A stretch of DNA of 64,000 nucleotides from Micromussa lordhowensis (lineage: Eukaryota; Cnidaria; Anthozoa; Scleractinia; Lobophylliidae): contig OZ026607.1 of assembly GCA_964020085.1 (NCBI GenBank), positions 4,566,386 to 4,630,385 on the forward strand, given 5' to 3'. Position numbers and translations under genes: made by a program. A model generated the notes under the pieces. It did not search any database. It was not told where the DNA came from and saw only the letters and a list, made by a program, of their open reading frames with translations. The number at the start of each line of letters is the position of its first letter. The stretch's first letter is position 1. Shown here piece after piece: positions 25,701 to 36,500 of this stretch.

Positions 25701-28700
25701 TTTTCCGCTCAAGGTTACGGATGTTGATACAGGGATACCTGTAGCTGTCAACGAAAATATTGGACTTACCAGGCAGTCACATAATCCCATATCAGACCAG
25801 TCATCGATTGCTAGAAAAAACTTCCCGGTTACGGCGAAATCTGACCATAACGCGAAACCTGTATCAAGGAATGGAAATGTGGGGATGCTCAATCATCGGC
25901 ATAAAGAGGTTTTCATAGAAAGCATTGCTTCAACAGAATCCGCTGAGGTGGCTCAAGTGCATGCGCAGAACGATAAAAGGAAGAAGGGGCGGCACGTCAG
26001 TCTTGATCCGCACGCTGTGCTTCTGGACGCGGCGGTTGAGGGAGAGCTGGATCTAGTTAAACGCGTTATTCTCGAGGTAAGACAAATGATGGTGACTGCT
26101 ACATTCACCCATAATTCTTAGCGCACGAAAACTCTAGCCGTACAGAAAAGTTATAAACATTTCCAAACCTAGCATACACCGTATGTTACCGAGCAAAAAT
26201 TGCAAAGATAGGGTAAGGCTGTGTAAGGTTCGCACGGCATTGTGGTAAAATGTATAGCCACCATCTTTTCTCCTACGGAGGACTCCGGCAGTCACGCTTA
26301 TAATGCTCAATGCGCTGGCAGCCTCGTTTTGAAACAAGCAAAAAGGAACTCTTAATGGGTTGTTATGTAGTTTCTTTTTGACGTAATAGATGTCTGTCAC
26401 GTGACGCGTCAAGGGCCGTCTTCAGTTCATTTTCATTACGATTTCAGCCTTTTCATTTTTCTATGGTGCGATTGCTTTTCTTTTTTTTTTTTTTTTGAGT
26501 TAAAAGCCGGTGAGGATGAAATAAAGCTTGAGGATTTCTTAATTCACTTCTTCTCCTCTTCCCTCCCCCCAGGTGGACAATCCTAGTAAACCCAACACTG
26601 ATGGCATCACAGCTCTTCACAATGCCGTCTGCGCAAGTCATGACGAAGTGGTTCATTTCCTCGTGGAACACGGTGCTGATATTAACTCCCCAGACTCGCA
26701 CGGCTGGTGAGAAAATTTAACAACTGAAAAATAGTTATTTTCTAGGCGTGGTATTTTAGTCCTTTCTTTGTGTACTGTGTTCCTCAAGGTAACGCTGTGT
26801 TTAATATCACCAGCATAGTGACTGCGATTCGCTTCAGAATTCGCACACATGATTTGTTAGCAAATGAAGTTATCGTGTGATTACCAAGTCATCTAAGACG
26901 ATCGATCGACCTGGAGTAGCGTGCGAAATTTAACAGCCTCTGTGCATATGCACATATAATGGAGCTGTTTTTTTTTTCAATCAAGTGTCGTAAAACCAAA
27001 CCTGAGTCAGCCAATCACAAACGACACAGAAAGTCCACTGAACCAATCAAAACTCGTAGATACTTACAGCTGACGGGAAGCGCGGGAAATGTGTGCGAGC
27101 AAACAACCATACTCTTCCCCAGTCCTCTCACGTTTTTGCAATGGGCTTTTGGTTTTGGTTTTACTTTTTATTTGATTTAAAAGTGGCGCGAGTTGTTTAA
27201 GCCACTGAATCATGAAACGTAGCAATGCAAAACCAATTACTTCTCGACACTCGTCAGGTGAAACCTGTTCCAAGTCTTGAGCCAAACTTTGTTGTATCCA
27301 GCCCGAGAAGGCAGCAAATAATACCTCATAATTTCCTCATGGCTGTTGATTTAGGAGATTTTTGTTCTTTTTACGCAGGACTCCACTTCATTGTGCAGCC
27401 GCCAACAATGCCACAGAAATGGCTCGCTTTCTGATTGAACATGGCGCGTGTATTTTTGCCGCTACGTCACTGGAGAAGAAAACTCCTCTGCAATGTTGCG
27501 AGCGCGGTCCGCCAGGCTACTTCAACTGCATGAAATATTTGAACGGTAAGGATCTTTCATGAAGGTTTCTATACATGCCGTCCAAGGTTAAACTAAATGG
27601 AAATCAGACTCCATCACTACACCCAAATATAAACATATTAGTATAAATCTACTAGCGTTCTATCACGAGTGCCGTCCTCTGATTGGCTACGCTACTCACT
27701 ATCTATTCTGTGATAGATAGTGAGTAACGTAACAGTGTGCACTTGTTAACAAAATGACGGCCGTTTCATGGCGTTTTCGAAGTGTTGAGAAGAGGATTTA
27801 GATTAGGTTTTGAACGACTAGTAGATTTGTACTAAAACAATTAGATTATGAGCTCGAGATTTCTATCGTGCGATAGTTGACTCGGGCTGCGCCCTCGTCA
27901 ACTATCACGCGATAGAAATCTCGAGCTCATAATCTAATTGTTAATTAGAACTGGATGCAAGAACTTGTTATTAGTGACGAAAAGCGCGGGAAAACAAGCA
28001 ACCTCTGGCAAGCGCGGGAAAACACGTCACTTCTAGCAAGCGCAGGAAAAACGTGTAATCTATTAAAAGTGCGGGAAAACCTAAGACCGTTGTAAGTGCG
28101 GGTGAAGCTGCGAGGCAAGTTTTGCACCTTATTGGTTGAAAAATATGGTACATTTTGTCTGATTGGTTAGGGCGCTTGCACGATTTTTTTCTAAACCAAT
28201 CAAAGTGGTCATAGCTTAAAAGTCAGCAGTTTTATGGTCAGGGTTTTATCGAAGCTTTTCTCCATGACTCTTCTTACCCAATATACGATTGAATTTTTGT
28301 TCTTTTTAGATGTACAGGAAAATTTTGGACTGGCTAACGAAGGTCTTGTTTATGCGCTGTATAACTACTCGGCTGACGAGCAAGACGAGTTAAGTTTTGA
28401 GTGCGGTGATGAGTTACTGGTGCTGAAACGGGGAGATGCGACCGAGAGGGAATGGTGGTGGGCCCAGAACAAGAGCGGAGAGACTGGATACATACCGAGA
28501 AATTTGCTCGGGGTAGGGGATATTTTTTGCTAAATCAAAGTCGCTTTCCAAGTCTAGCCTAAGTCTGGTCCAATTCTAGTGTAGCCATGGAACTCATAAG
28601 TGTTCTCCGTTATTGTCCCATCAAGACAATATCCCTTAGTTGATGATAGTGTCTTTTCTCACCACCCGTTTGGTTGACAACGTAATGATTTTGTTAGGAG

Positions 28701-28773
28701 AAATTATTGGTTAATCCTCACCGGTTATTCTTGTTTCCAGATAACAGCCAGAATTTCGCCTGAAGTCCCCTGA
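13459..28773 (+). CDS. TP53BP2: ASPP-family p53/PP1 regulator, 11 exons
   Basis: Single-copy-type relative of vertebrate ASPP1/ASPP2, which steer p53-family proteins, bind PP1 and act at cell junctions. Exons: 13459-13497, 15037-15184, 17328-17453, 20496-20554, 21662-21923, 22360-22547, 22744-26076, 26573-26706, 27379-27545, 28310-28512, 28741-28773. Phases all match; 1563 aa (human ASPP2 1128). Domains: ubiquitin/RA-like fold about 14-100 (LRFKVYLDEGQ, CRDIVQRL, LLEVWQG), coiled coil about 125-325, a very long disordered Ser/Lys-rich middle from one 3333-bp exon, ankyrin repeats about 1361-1485 (TALHNAVC, TPLHCAA), SH3 1497-1553 (ALYNYSADEQDEL, EWWWAQ, GYIPRNLLG). Human RVKF, the PP1-docking motif, aligns with HVSL (1358-1361). 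No PPxY motif seen. A second in-frame ATG at 13477 is also possible. ASPP1/ASPP2 assignment is not possible: likely ancestral to both. Confidence 0.95.
13498..15036 (+). other. ASPP intron 1, no gene
   Basis: AT-rich. A short direct repeat (tgcattctgttccatcatgc, with aaacttaatactctgt following) occurs at 14849 and 14893, period 44 bp. Nothing else recognised. Confidence 0.5.
15185..17327 (+). other. ASPP intron 2, no gene
   Basis: Contains the hairpin plus AAT microsatellite at 16695-16752 and a pair of direct repeats (gcatga-ctgcacgtgatt) at about 16241 and 16333. Open frames here are short and uninformative. Confidence 0.5.
16695..16752 (+). repeat. Hairpin followed by (AAT)n microsatellite
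   Basis: attgcgggctccgctggtcg-cccgcaat folds on itself and runs straight into about ten AAT units, then agcatttatatagcgcc. This junction looks like the tail of a short retroposon, but no head was recognised. Confidence 0.6.
17490..17590. repeat. Fragment of a GTGTCCACTTAA-type repeat
   Basis: Words such as ggacacccacttaaagtgga and acccactttatgtgggtacc match the style of the longer element at 34403-34998 and the fragments at 42227-42310 and 49099-49200. I infer one dispersed family. Confidence 0.5.
17618..20415 (-). mobile_element. 5'-truncated L1-like non-LTR retrotransposon, antisense in ASPP intron 3
   Basis: On the minus strand a reverse transcriptase reads from about 20415 to a poly(A) tail, seen as T runs at 17618-17643 on the plus strand. 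RT blocks: GNDGLTVEFY, RPISLINVDAKIASKTLAKR, AIDFEKAFDSVDH, GRGVRQGDQLSP, then LFADDM with the catalytic FADD. A C-terminal CxxC...H....C zinc-knuckle-like segment (CAFCNAEEESLEHLLYFC) follows. The RT is split by one single-base frameshift near 19690-19700. Endonuclease and ORF1 are missing, so the copy is 5' truncated. Clade L1/Tx1-like from motif style. The second frame stays open for over 1.8 kb, so the insertion is fairly recent. Confidence 0.88.
17826..20409 (-). pseudogene. LINE reverse transcriptase ORF with one frameshift
   Basis: Two overlapping frames (20409-19666 and 19703-17826) together give about 860 residues of RT plus C-terminal region. The switch point is a short A run after the codons for CSIRENEK. 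Without the frameshift, the sequence would continue as NIQGIQIGN. No ATG-supported start exists at the upstream end, in line with 5' truncation. Not expected to make an active protein. Confidence 0.85.
20555..21661 (+). other. ASPP intron 4; includes a SINE near its 3' end
   Basis: Outside the SINE at 21474-21640 I see only AT-rich intron sequence. Confidence 0.45.
21474..21640 (+). mobile_element. tRNA-derived SINE, copy 1
   Basis: The head reads tggcctaatggttagtgtgg (A-box-like) and gggttcaaactctagctgg (B-box-like). The body contains cattgtgttgtgttttttgg and cacccaggtgtataaatg. The same body is at 51573-51860. The tRNA fold is degenerate. It ends about 20 bp before the acceptor of ASPP exon 5. 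Confidence 0.75.
26077..26572 (+). other. ASPP intron 7, nothing recognised
   Basis: Ends in a long polypyrimidine stretch (T run 26480-26496, then C/T) before exon 8. No repeat or gene seen. Confidence 0.45.
26707..27378 (+). other. ASPP intron 8, nothing recognised
   Basis: Ordinary intron sequence with two CCAAT-type words near 27010-27050. Confidence 0.4.
27641..27950. mobile_element. MITE of the TATAAATCTACTAGCGTTCTATCA family, copy 1
   Basis: Starts tataaatctactagcgttct, contains actatctattctgtgatagatagtgagta, and ends in a strong hairpin (gagctcgagatttctatcg and its complement) followed by ataatctaattgtt. Two further copies lie in tandem at 40361-40917. ASPP intron 9. Confidence 0.8.
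27970..28105 (+). repeat. Minisatellite with a unit of about 30 bp containing AAGCGCGGGAAAAC
   Basis: At least five units (aaagcgcgggaaaac, aagcgcgggaaaacacg, aagcgcaggaaaaacg, aagtgcgggaaaacc, aagtgcgggtgaag) follow one another. The same family opens the window at 1-65. Confidence 0.7.
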
Positions 28774-28944
28774 GGTCGGAGAGTAAATATGGATACAAAG
28801 ACGACAGTAAAACGTTGTTTCGTGACCAGCAGATTGACCTGTTTTTACGGCATGTAAACTTGGTTTAACAAGCGTGGCTGTTTATGTAATCTGGTTTAGA
28901 CTATTGCTTTCTTAAGGGCCGGTCTTAGCATCGTTTGAATAATA

Positions 28945-29410
28945 GGTCTGGTATTTCAGTTCTTTGGTAACAAAATCTTTGGAAGATTTTTCAGGTAGAT
29001 AAATTTTATCGCGCTTTACGAAAGCGTTTTTAATTTCTTGGCCTCTTTTGAAAAGTGAATCATAGTACACAGAGTTTAAAGAAAACGTTAAGGGAAAGGC
29101 TACGGAAAGAAACGAAACGAAAATTTTCAGTTAGATAGATAGCGTACCATTGATTCTCCATTGACTAGAGTTGTTGAGGGTTAGGGTTAGGTCTGGTATT
29201 TCAGTTCTTTGGTAACAAAATCTTTGGAAGATTTTTCAGGTAGATAAATTTTATCGCGCTTTACGAAAGCGTTTTTAATTTCTTGGCCTCTTTTGAAAAG
29301 TGAATCATAGTACACAGAGTTTAAAGAAAACGTTAAGGGAAAGGCTACGGAAAGAAACGAAACGAAAATGTTCAGTTAGATAGATAGCGTACCATTGATT
29401 CTCCATTGAG
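28945..29410 (+). repeat. Tandem duplication, period 245 bp, with TTAGGG motifs at the junction
   Basis: 28945-29163 and 29190-29408 are nearly identical; I see a single substitution (attttcag versus atgttcag). The spacer contains gttgagggttagggttagg (29174-29191), two TTAGGG units. Copy identity points to a recent event. Confidence 0.9.
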
Positions 29411-29496
29411 TTGTTGACAAATATTTACCATTTTTTTATTGTTTTCCATGCGTCTAGCCAATCGAAAGGCGGGTTTGTCAGGGAAGAAGAGTATTC

Positions 29497-29565
29497 AAAG
29501 TGGCCACGTGCTGTGAAATCGCACGTGCACTAATCGCGTGTGCGATTTCGCAGCACGTGATGACA
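29497..29565. repeat. Palindrome, possible hairpin
   Basis: ggccacgtgctgtgaaatcg and its inverted partner cgatttcgcagcacgtgatg flank a short loop (cacgtgcactaatcgcgtg). Could be a small foldback element. Confidence 0.6.
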
Positions 29566-30543
29566 CAGTTATTCTGCTCGCTTTTTCTTTGGCGGAAAAC
29601 AAGAAAACAAATCGAAAGAAGTGAATTAACTAACAACAGTGAGTAGCTATATTGTAAAAAGAAGTAGTAAATTATTATTTATAACACAATACTGAAGAAG
29701 GAAAAACGATCCTCCTTTGAATATTTTAAATCGCCTCATCTGAAAGTATTTCTAGACTAAAAGTAGCTTATTTATTTTTTAACAGGAGAGTTGTATAGCA
29801 TATGTATTTCTTACTGAGCAGAGAGGTTAATTTGTTTAATCAGAAAACAAGATCTTGATTTTTGTGGCAACGGTATTTGCACGAAGAAAACGTTTATTCT
29901 AAAAAAAACAATTATTGAAAATGAAAATGATTACAGTAGTGACCGTGAAAAAACAACTTTCTTTTAAAAAATAGAAAAAGACGGCGCAAAGCGCGTATAA
30001 ATTATCAAGAAAGTGATTTCAGTTTCTGAGAAACAGTGATATTTAAAGTATATTTTAGGTAGTACAGAATCATAGATGAAACCTTGGATGGTTTCATCAC
30101 TGATTTATGTTCACTGATGTGAACATAAATTTTAACAATAATAATTAATTTATAAACAATAAATTAATATAACAAAAAGTCTGGTGAGTTACTGATTTTG
30201 CTCGTTTGGAACCAGCCTAGTGCCCAGGTTTTCCCTTCCAGTACCTTATGACGTCATCAGTGTTGCGTGAATTGCACTTCGCGCTCGACATTTCAACTAA
30301 GCCTTCGAAAAATTTCTCAAGGCTATAAGCCAAATACAAAACATCGAAAAAGTAAGGTTCCCTTAACAGATGTATTTTTAACGCCAGCTGATAATGTTAG
30401 GCAGGGACGGAAAAAATACATTTTTTAATGAAGAAAACCTCTTGTAGTCCGTCAACAGGAAACAGATTCACAAGATTTCTATTTTTGTACACGACCTGTG
30501 TTATTTGTACTGCAAGCGAAACTAGAGGACAAAGCAATGAAAA

Positions 30544-30549
30544 TTTATT
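30544..30549 (-). terminator. Poly(A) signal AATAAA containing the CRNKL1 stop codon
   Basis: On the minus strand the last codons read GAA TAA A, so the stop TAA lies inside AATAAA (30549-30544). Use as a polyadenylation signal is inferred. Confidence 0.5.
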
Positions 30550-33500
30550 CTTGTGCTTTTTGCTTTTTCCAATTTCGAGCCATTTGGAGGAGTTTAAAGT
30601 TCGGCATGTTTGCTTCATCGTCGGGGAAGATGTAGTCGTAGTACTCTTCCCAGCCAGCGTCCGACTGCAAAGAAAAAGAAAAAAATGCTATTTAAACTAT
30701 GCTCGTTGAATATAAGGTCGGAGGAGCTTTCACGTTTCCGGTGGCCGTTTTGGGAATGGAGGAACAGTGTTGTAATTTTTCCGTGAAGTCTGTTCTGGAA
30801 AGCGTGTTTAGTCCATCTAGTTGTCTGAAAGACCGGGGGGGGGGGTTACTCCAAGAAAAATACGGTGGGGGTGTGCGGCCCGCTTGACAGTGGACTGGGA
30901 AGAGGACCGATCGAACGCACGCGGTGAAAGCCAATCTAATGCTCGCAGGGAAATGGCTTCCGTTAAACTCCTGCTTTCTTTTCGGCTATGAGGCGCCACT
31001 TTTCCTACCATCAAGTAAGATCGAAACTAAACAAAAACCTGTCCACAGACGTATATTTTTTCTGCCACGAGTAACTTTTTTTGGAGCGTGCGAGACCGAG
31101 AGCGAACGCGAAGCGCGAGAGCGTAGGGTCTTTCCCCAGAGTCACCAAATCTCCTGCGCTTAATACTTTTGCTTGCGATCTTGACGAACTCGAGATAAAA
31201 TAGAGGGTCTGGAGAGAGACTAAAACAAACACAAAGTGACCAGTATACGACAAACCGTCACGCAACGGTTTGGTTCCTCGCAATACGAAGGATTGCGTGA
31301 CGAGTGAAGGTTAAAAATACTTGCCCCATCGTCCGTTTGCACTTTTCTTCTCTTCTTGACTCGTCGAGGCATCTTTTTCTTAATTTTTTCTTGTGCGCTG
31401 TCGTCGCCGTGTTCATCCTAAAAAATAAGTGTAATAATAAATAAATAACTTGGTTATTTATACAAGAAAAAATATATGTTGTCCGCGAAGAAGCAATTTG
31501 GTAGCGGGAGAAGCACGCGCGAAATTCGCGGAAGTGTTTCTCGCACGTTCCACGCGTTTAGCGAGCTACGAGTAGAGCTCCCTCGCGAGTTTTCGGCTTG
31601 GGTCATTTCGAACAATAAACTCCTCGATAAATACCTCGAACTCTTTCCATGCTTCCAGCAGCATCACTCTCTCTTCTTTTTCTTCTGCGTTTCTGAGAGA
31701 CTTGTCCGCTCGTTCGTAAACACTCCTAAAGAAAAACAAAACATCATGGTCTAGTGGCTAGTCCAAATCACGGCGACAAAAAATTAAGACAAATACTATT
31801 ACATAGAAATTCATATTACAATTTCTTTAACATACTAAGCTTTCCTTTACAGGGGAAGAAAATCGACTGCCTTGTATTTTAATTCCACAGGAAAGGAAGG
31901 CCTTGGCCTTGAACATACGGCAACTTATTGCATAAATTTTCACCAACCTTGCCTGTTCGATGCTTTCTTCGGCCGCGGTGGATGTCTCAAATTGCGCAAA
32001 ACTTAACCAAACCTGCAACAGAAAAGCGTTTACGAAATATAAGTTCGGGTTTTATACCGCCAAATACAAAGCAGCGGCCATTAATTGCACTTTTTCAATA
32101 GCAAATGCAGTCTTCTTCGATGCCGTTGTTTGAGGTCGTCACGCAACGCTCCCTCTACGATCGCTTTATAAATTTTGCTTGTTTGCCGGTCTTTGTGTAA
32201 AGTTCTATGCTATAAAAAATACGATCAGGAAACGTAGATTTCCCGATACAATGATTTTATAGAGATACAGGCTGGGTTGGAGAATACGACTGTTTATATT
32301 TTTCTGCTCGCGCGGGCAAATGATTTAATTAACAAACAGTATTAAAACAAACCTTCACGTGTTGTGTTCGCTTTAGAAGTCTTTCGTACAAATCTCGCGT
32401 TCTGTCATATTCTTCCAAGTTTATCTCGAAATCTATGTAAGCTTTCCACAAAACCTACGAAAAGAAAAACAATTCATTCTAAATAACTGGCAAATATTAT
32501 AAAATTCGGTGGTCGAACAGTTTGTAAAACTTTCGCAAGTCGATGCAAAACAACGAAAAAATAATAAGATGTTTACGCTGTTTAATTTACAAAATTGCTT
32601 AAAATAAAAACATTTACGGCAAATACAATTGATTAAAAGAAGTACATTTTGGAAAAAAAAAGTTGCAATGCCGGGACCAGGATTCGAACCTGGGTTACTG
32701 CGGCCACAACGCAGGGTCCTAACCACTAGACGATCGCGGCGTGTTGCAACGTTGACATGAGGAGATTAGGTTGAAAAATAGTTATTTAAATCAACTTTAG
32801 AAGACGTCATTTCCGGTCTGGTTCGTTGGTCGGTTCTTCATCGAACAAATGAAAGTTCCCAACACGTGATTGCATCTATTTTATTGAAAGCATTCACTAT
32901 GTTCGTAAATCTTAAATGAAACAGCAGCATGACAAAATGTCAAAGACAGAGCGGCACAGTTTGGCCACAGTGAAACTTTACTTCCGGTAACCTAAACTTC
33001 CGGTTAAGTCAACTTCCGGTTAAGTCAACTTCCAGTTGACCTAGAGAAGTTGCAGTTTCGACAAATCAATGGATTTTACATCAATTAAATTGAACGGCGA
33101 GAGACGAAGCGTACAAAAGTAATATATTATGCTTGAGGAAAACCCGGGCAGGGAAATCAAATGATGATCGTGATGTCATCGTTTTCGAAAGCCGGCGTTT
33201 CCAAATTCCCCGGGTTTGAAGAGCGTTTTCGGAAAGCTCCGTGACGGATTAGCCGTGAGGACGATAGGTCTAACCGTAGAATAAATAAAGCTACGTTTTG
33301 AATTCCTATGGCATAGTGTGGACGCTAAGATGTAGGTAACACAACACGGAAAAATCCGCAAATCGCTAGCCTTCGAGCAAGCAGTCGACAAGTTCTTCGA
33401 GCAATGACCCTACTTCAAGAGAACTTGTTCGCAGGTTAGCAAGCCTCCTCTATTGTTTGCTTCCCGAACAGCGGCTGGTCCAGATACCAAGAAATACTGT

Positions 33501-36500
33501 AAACGAAGGTTTAGTTTTCTTCTTCCCATGCGGTTTCGGCTCGCTGCTTGCCACCCTTTTACTTCAGCTCATAAGATAACAAAGTATCGTCAACAGTTCT
33601 TGCCTATACAACAGGCGGCTCAGGTTGCTCTTTAGAAATTTATTGATCAGAATCTTGTTGGAATTTTTTTGGAGGCGGGGGGGGGGGGGGGGGTGGAGGT
33701 ACCACTAGAACTTAGTCCTGAGGCCAGGGGCGGCTTTACGGGGCCAGCCCCTCTTTGGAAGAGCAAAACAATAAAAATTAAATAAATCACTAATAAAATT
33801 GTGATTATGGCAAAAATAAATAAATACACTCTGGGCAGGTATCTCATCGCAATTTCTACTTTGTGGCATAGCTTTTACCAGCTGTTCATTTGGCCTTCTT
33901 TCGTCCGTAAATGGAGTATAACTGTAACATCTGAAACAATGTACACTACTTTACCTCGGGCATGTCCAGCAAAGGTTGATTGACGGCCAGTTCGAAGAGT
34001 GCTCGTGCTCTGTCGATATCACCAAGAATTGTTTCCAGTTCGGCGTACTAACATTTAAAAAACAGCAGCAAGATGTTATTTTGTAGCATAAAAGAAATTA
34101 CAAATCACAGACAGTGAGTAAAAAAAAAGTTACACAGAAACACTTTCGTGTTCTCTCAACAAAATGAAATTTAAGAGTTTTTGAAATCATGACTCAAGTC
34201 TGGCTCTAGACCTTGTGTTAGCGTGTCACATCGACATTGCGACTGTTCAAGGGGTTCCGCTTCAATTCCTATCGGGAGAACTCGAAATATCTTTTCGAGT
34301 AGTTCATGTCACCGTTTGATACACGTCTTTCTCAGATCATTATTTATTTTCTTTATTTAGTTCGTGTGCATTTTTTTTAAGGTTGTTTGCGTTTGTTCAT
34401 ACAGTGTAAACCTATTTAGCGGACACCGTTGGGACCCTTACTAGTGTCAGCTTAATACAGGGTGTCCGCTCAAAACAGGTTCAGCAATAATAGTTAATTA
34501 TTAACCTTTTCGTAACACAGTGTAAGATCTAAGACTGCTCTTAGCATAATGTACAGACAGTCAGTGCATCAATCTGGAATAATCTACTTAGCTTTAAAAC
34601 GACATCGCTGAACAATGTTAACGGTGTCTGAGCTGAGCATTTAGAAGTAAAAAGCCCTTGAAGTGTCCGCTTATTCTAGGTTTTGTGCAACAAAATGGCT
34701 TAATATTGGTGTCCGCGTCCGCTTAACAGAGGTGTCCGCTGAATTACGCTTCCTTTAACCTCTAGGCTCTTTCTTTTAACAATAACTTTCCTTCTTATTT
34801 TTATTAATCAACCTGCAATGTATTTAAAGCAATATCCTAAATGAAACTCATTTGTGGGCCAATAAAGATGACTGATTGATTGCAGGTTTATTTTACAGTA
34901 AATGTGGGAAGAAAGTTTAGGGACTCAAGCTGGTGTCCACTTAATAGAGGGTGTCCGCTTAATATGGGGACCGCTTAATACAGGTTTCACTCTACGTGCT
35001 GTTTCTTTTTTCTTATTTCCAGAGTTTGCCACGGTCCTAAAAAAAAAGTGAAGAGTATTTTCGTGAATTGTAATTTTCTCCATTACCTTTACCCACGTGG
35101 TGCAGTTGGCAGGATTGAATTCCAGAAATTTCTCGTACAGCTTGCGACAGCGGTCAAACTCGCGAAGCTGTTAAAAAGAAAAGAAGGAATACAAAAATAA
35201 CATTGTATGGTTGTTGGTTTGATTGCGAGCAGTCTATTTTTTGCTCAAAATCTACGGAGAAGAATAAAAAAAACTAAGTGAACGAGCACAATATTCAAGC
35301 AATTTGAACCAGTGACCCTCGCAAATCTTGCTTGTTCGCTCCCTTTTTAAGTTTTTCCCCGCGCAGAGAGATTGCTCATAGTCAAAGATTTTTTATTGTT
35401 CAGTAGCAAACGATGGTTAATGCATCAAATGCTTTCCGTCCACACAACGCCGGAGAAATTTAAAAACGCAACAATCACCGGTCATTTTGGATAAATTGTG
35501 TTTGAGGAAAACTCGGTCAGGGAAATCACATGATGATCGTGAGGTCATCTTTTTCGAAAATCTCCATTTTCAAAGTGTCCACACTAAAACGAAAAGCCGG
35601 CGTTTCCAAATTCCTCCGGTTTGGAGAACAATTTGGAAAAGCTCCGTTTTCGTGACGGATTAGTGTGGACGGTAGGCCTAACCGTAGAAATAAAGTTGCG
35701 CTTTCAAATATCTCCGGCGTAGATTGAACGGGCCCTCAGATATACTTTAAGTTTTGTTTCAGTATAAGAAATTTCAGCAGTAACATGGTAAGCAGTTTTC
35801 TTCTGACCTGTAACTCAAGACCAATGTATTCTCGAAATAGCCGGTCCTTGGGACATTTGCCAATAGCCGTACCCTGTAAAAAATGAGATAGGAATGAAAC
35901 TTTTCACGAAATGACCACTGGTACCCAAAAACACAACACAATGAAGGAGGTCAGAGCTCGAACCTGAACTGTCCAAAACAATAGCCATTAGTGATACCCA
36001 CAAAGCCTCTATCTCTCGTACTGCATGAAATATTCACACCTAAAAACTGCTTTTTTTTTACTTAAAGGACTTAAGCGGTACCCTGTAAAAAATGAGATAG
36101 GAATGAAACTTTTCACGAAATGACCACTGGTACCCAAAAACACAACACAATGAAGGAGGTCAGAGCTCGAACCTGAACTGTCCAAAACAATAGCCATTAG
36201 TGATACCCACAAAGCCTCTATCTCTCGTACTGCATGAAATATTCACACCTAAAAACTGCTTTCTTTTGACTTAAAGGACTTACGTCACGGTTTGCCCATC
36301 TTGAAGAGTTAAGCCTAAATTTTTCGAGTTCGTCGTTTGTAATCCGTGTTAATCTTCTCCATCCTTAACCATCCTTGTTCCTTTATGGTTCATTATTATC
36401 TCTTTGGTATTTTTCTCTATGAGTCAACTACTATTTTCATGTTTCCTTCAATTTAAAGGTAATTTTGTACATGGCCGAAATAACTCAAAATATTTAAGCT

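Larger units (their letters stand above)
28774..30544. other. Convergent intergenic region between ASPP and CRNKL1
   Basis: Holds both 3' flanks. It includes the 245-bp tandem duplication at 28945-29410 and a palindrome at 29497-29565. No canonical poly(A) hexamer was seen close to the ASPP stop. Confidence 0.55.

Noticed and set aside
27970..28105. CRISPR-like array
   Set aside because: Short degenerate units without uniform spacers in an animal genome; it is a minisatellite.
29174..29192. True telomere or chromosome end
   Set aside because: Only two TTAGGG units, inside gene-bearing sequence on both sides.
35815..36212. Repeated minus-strand open frame (about 60 codons, twice)
   Set aside because: Produced by the 209-bp tandem duplication. 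It overlaps a real exon in another frame.
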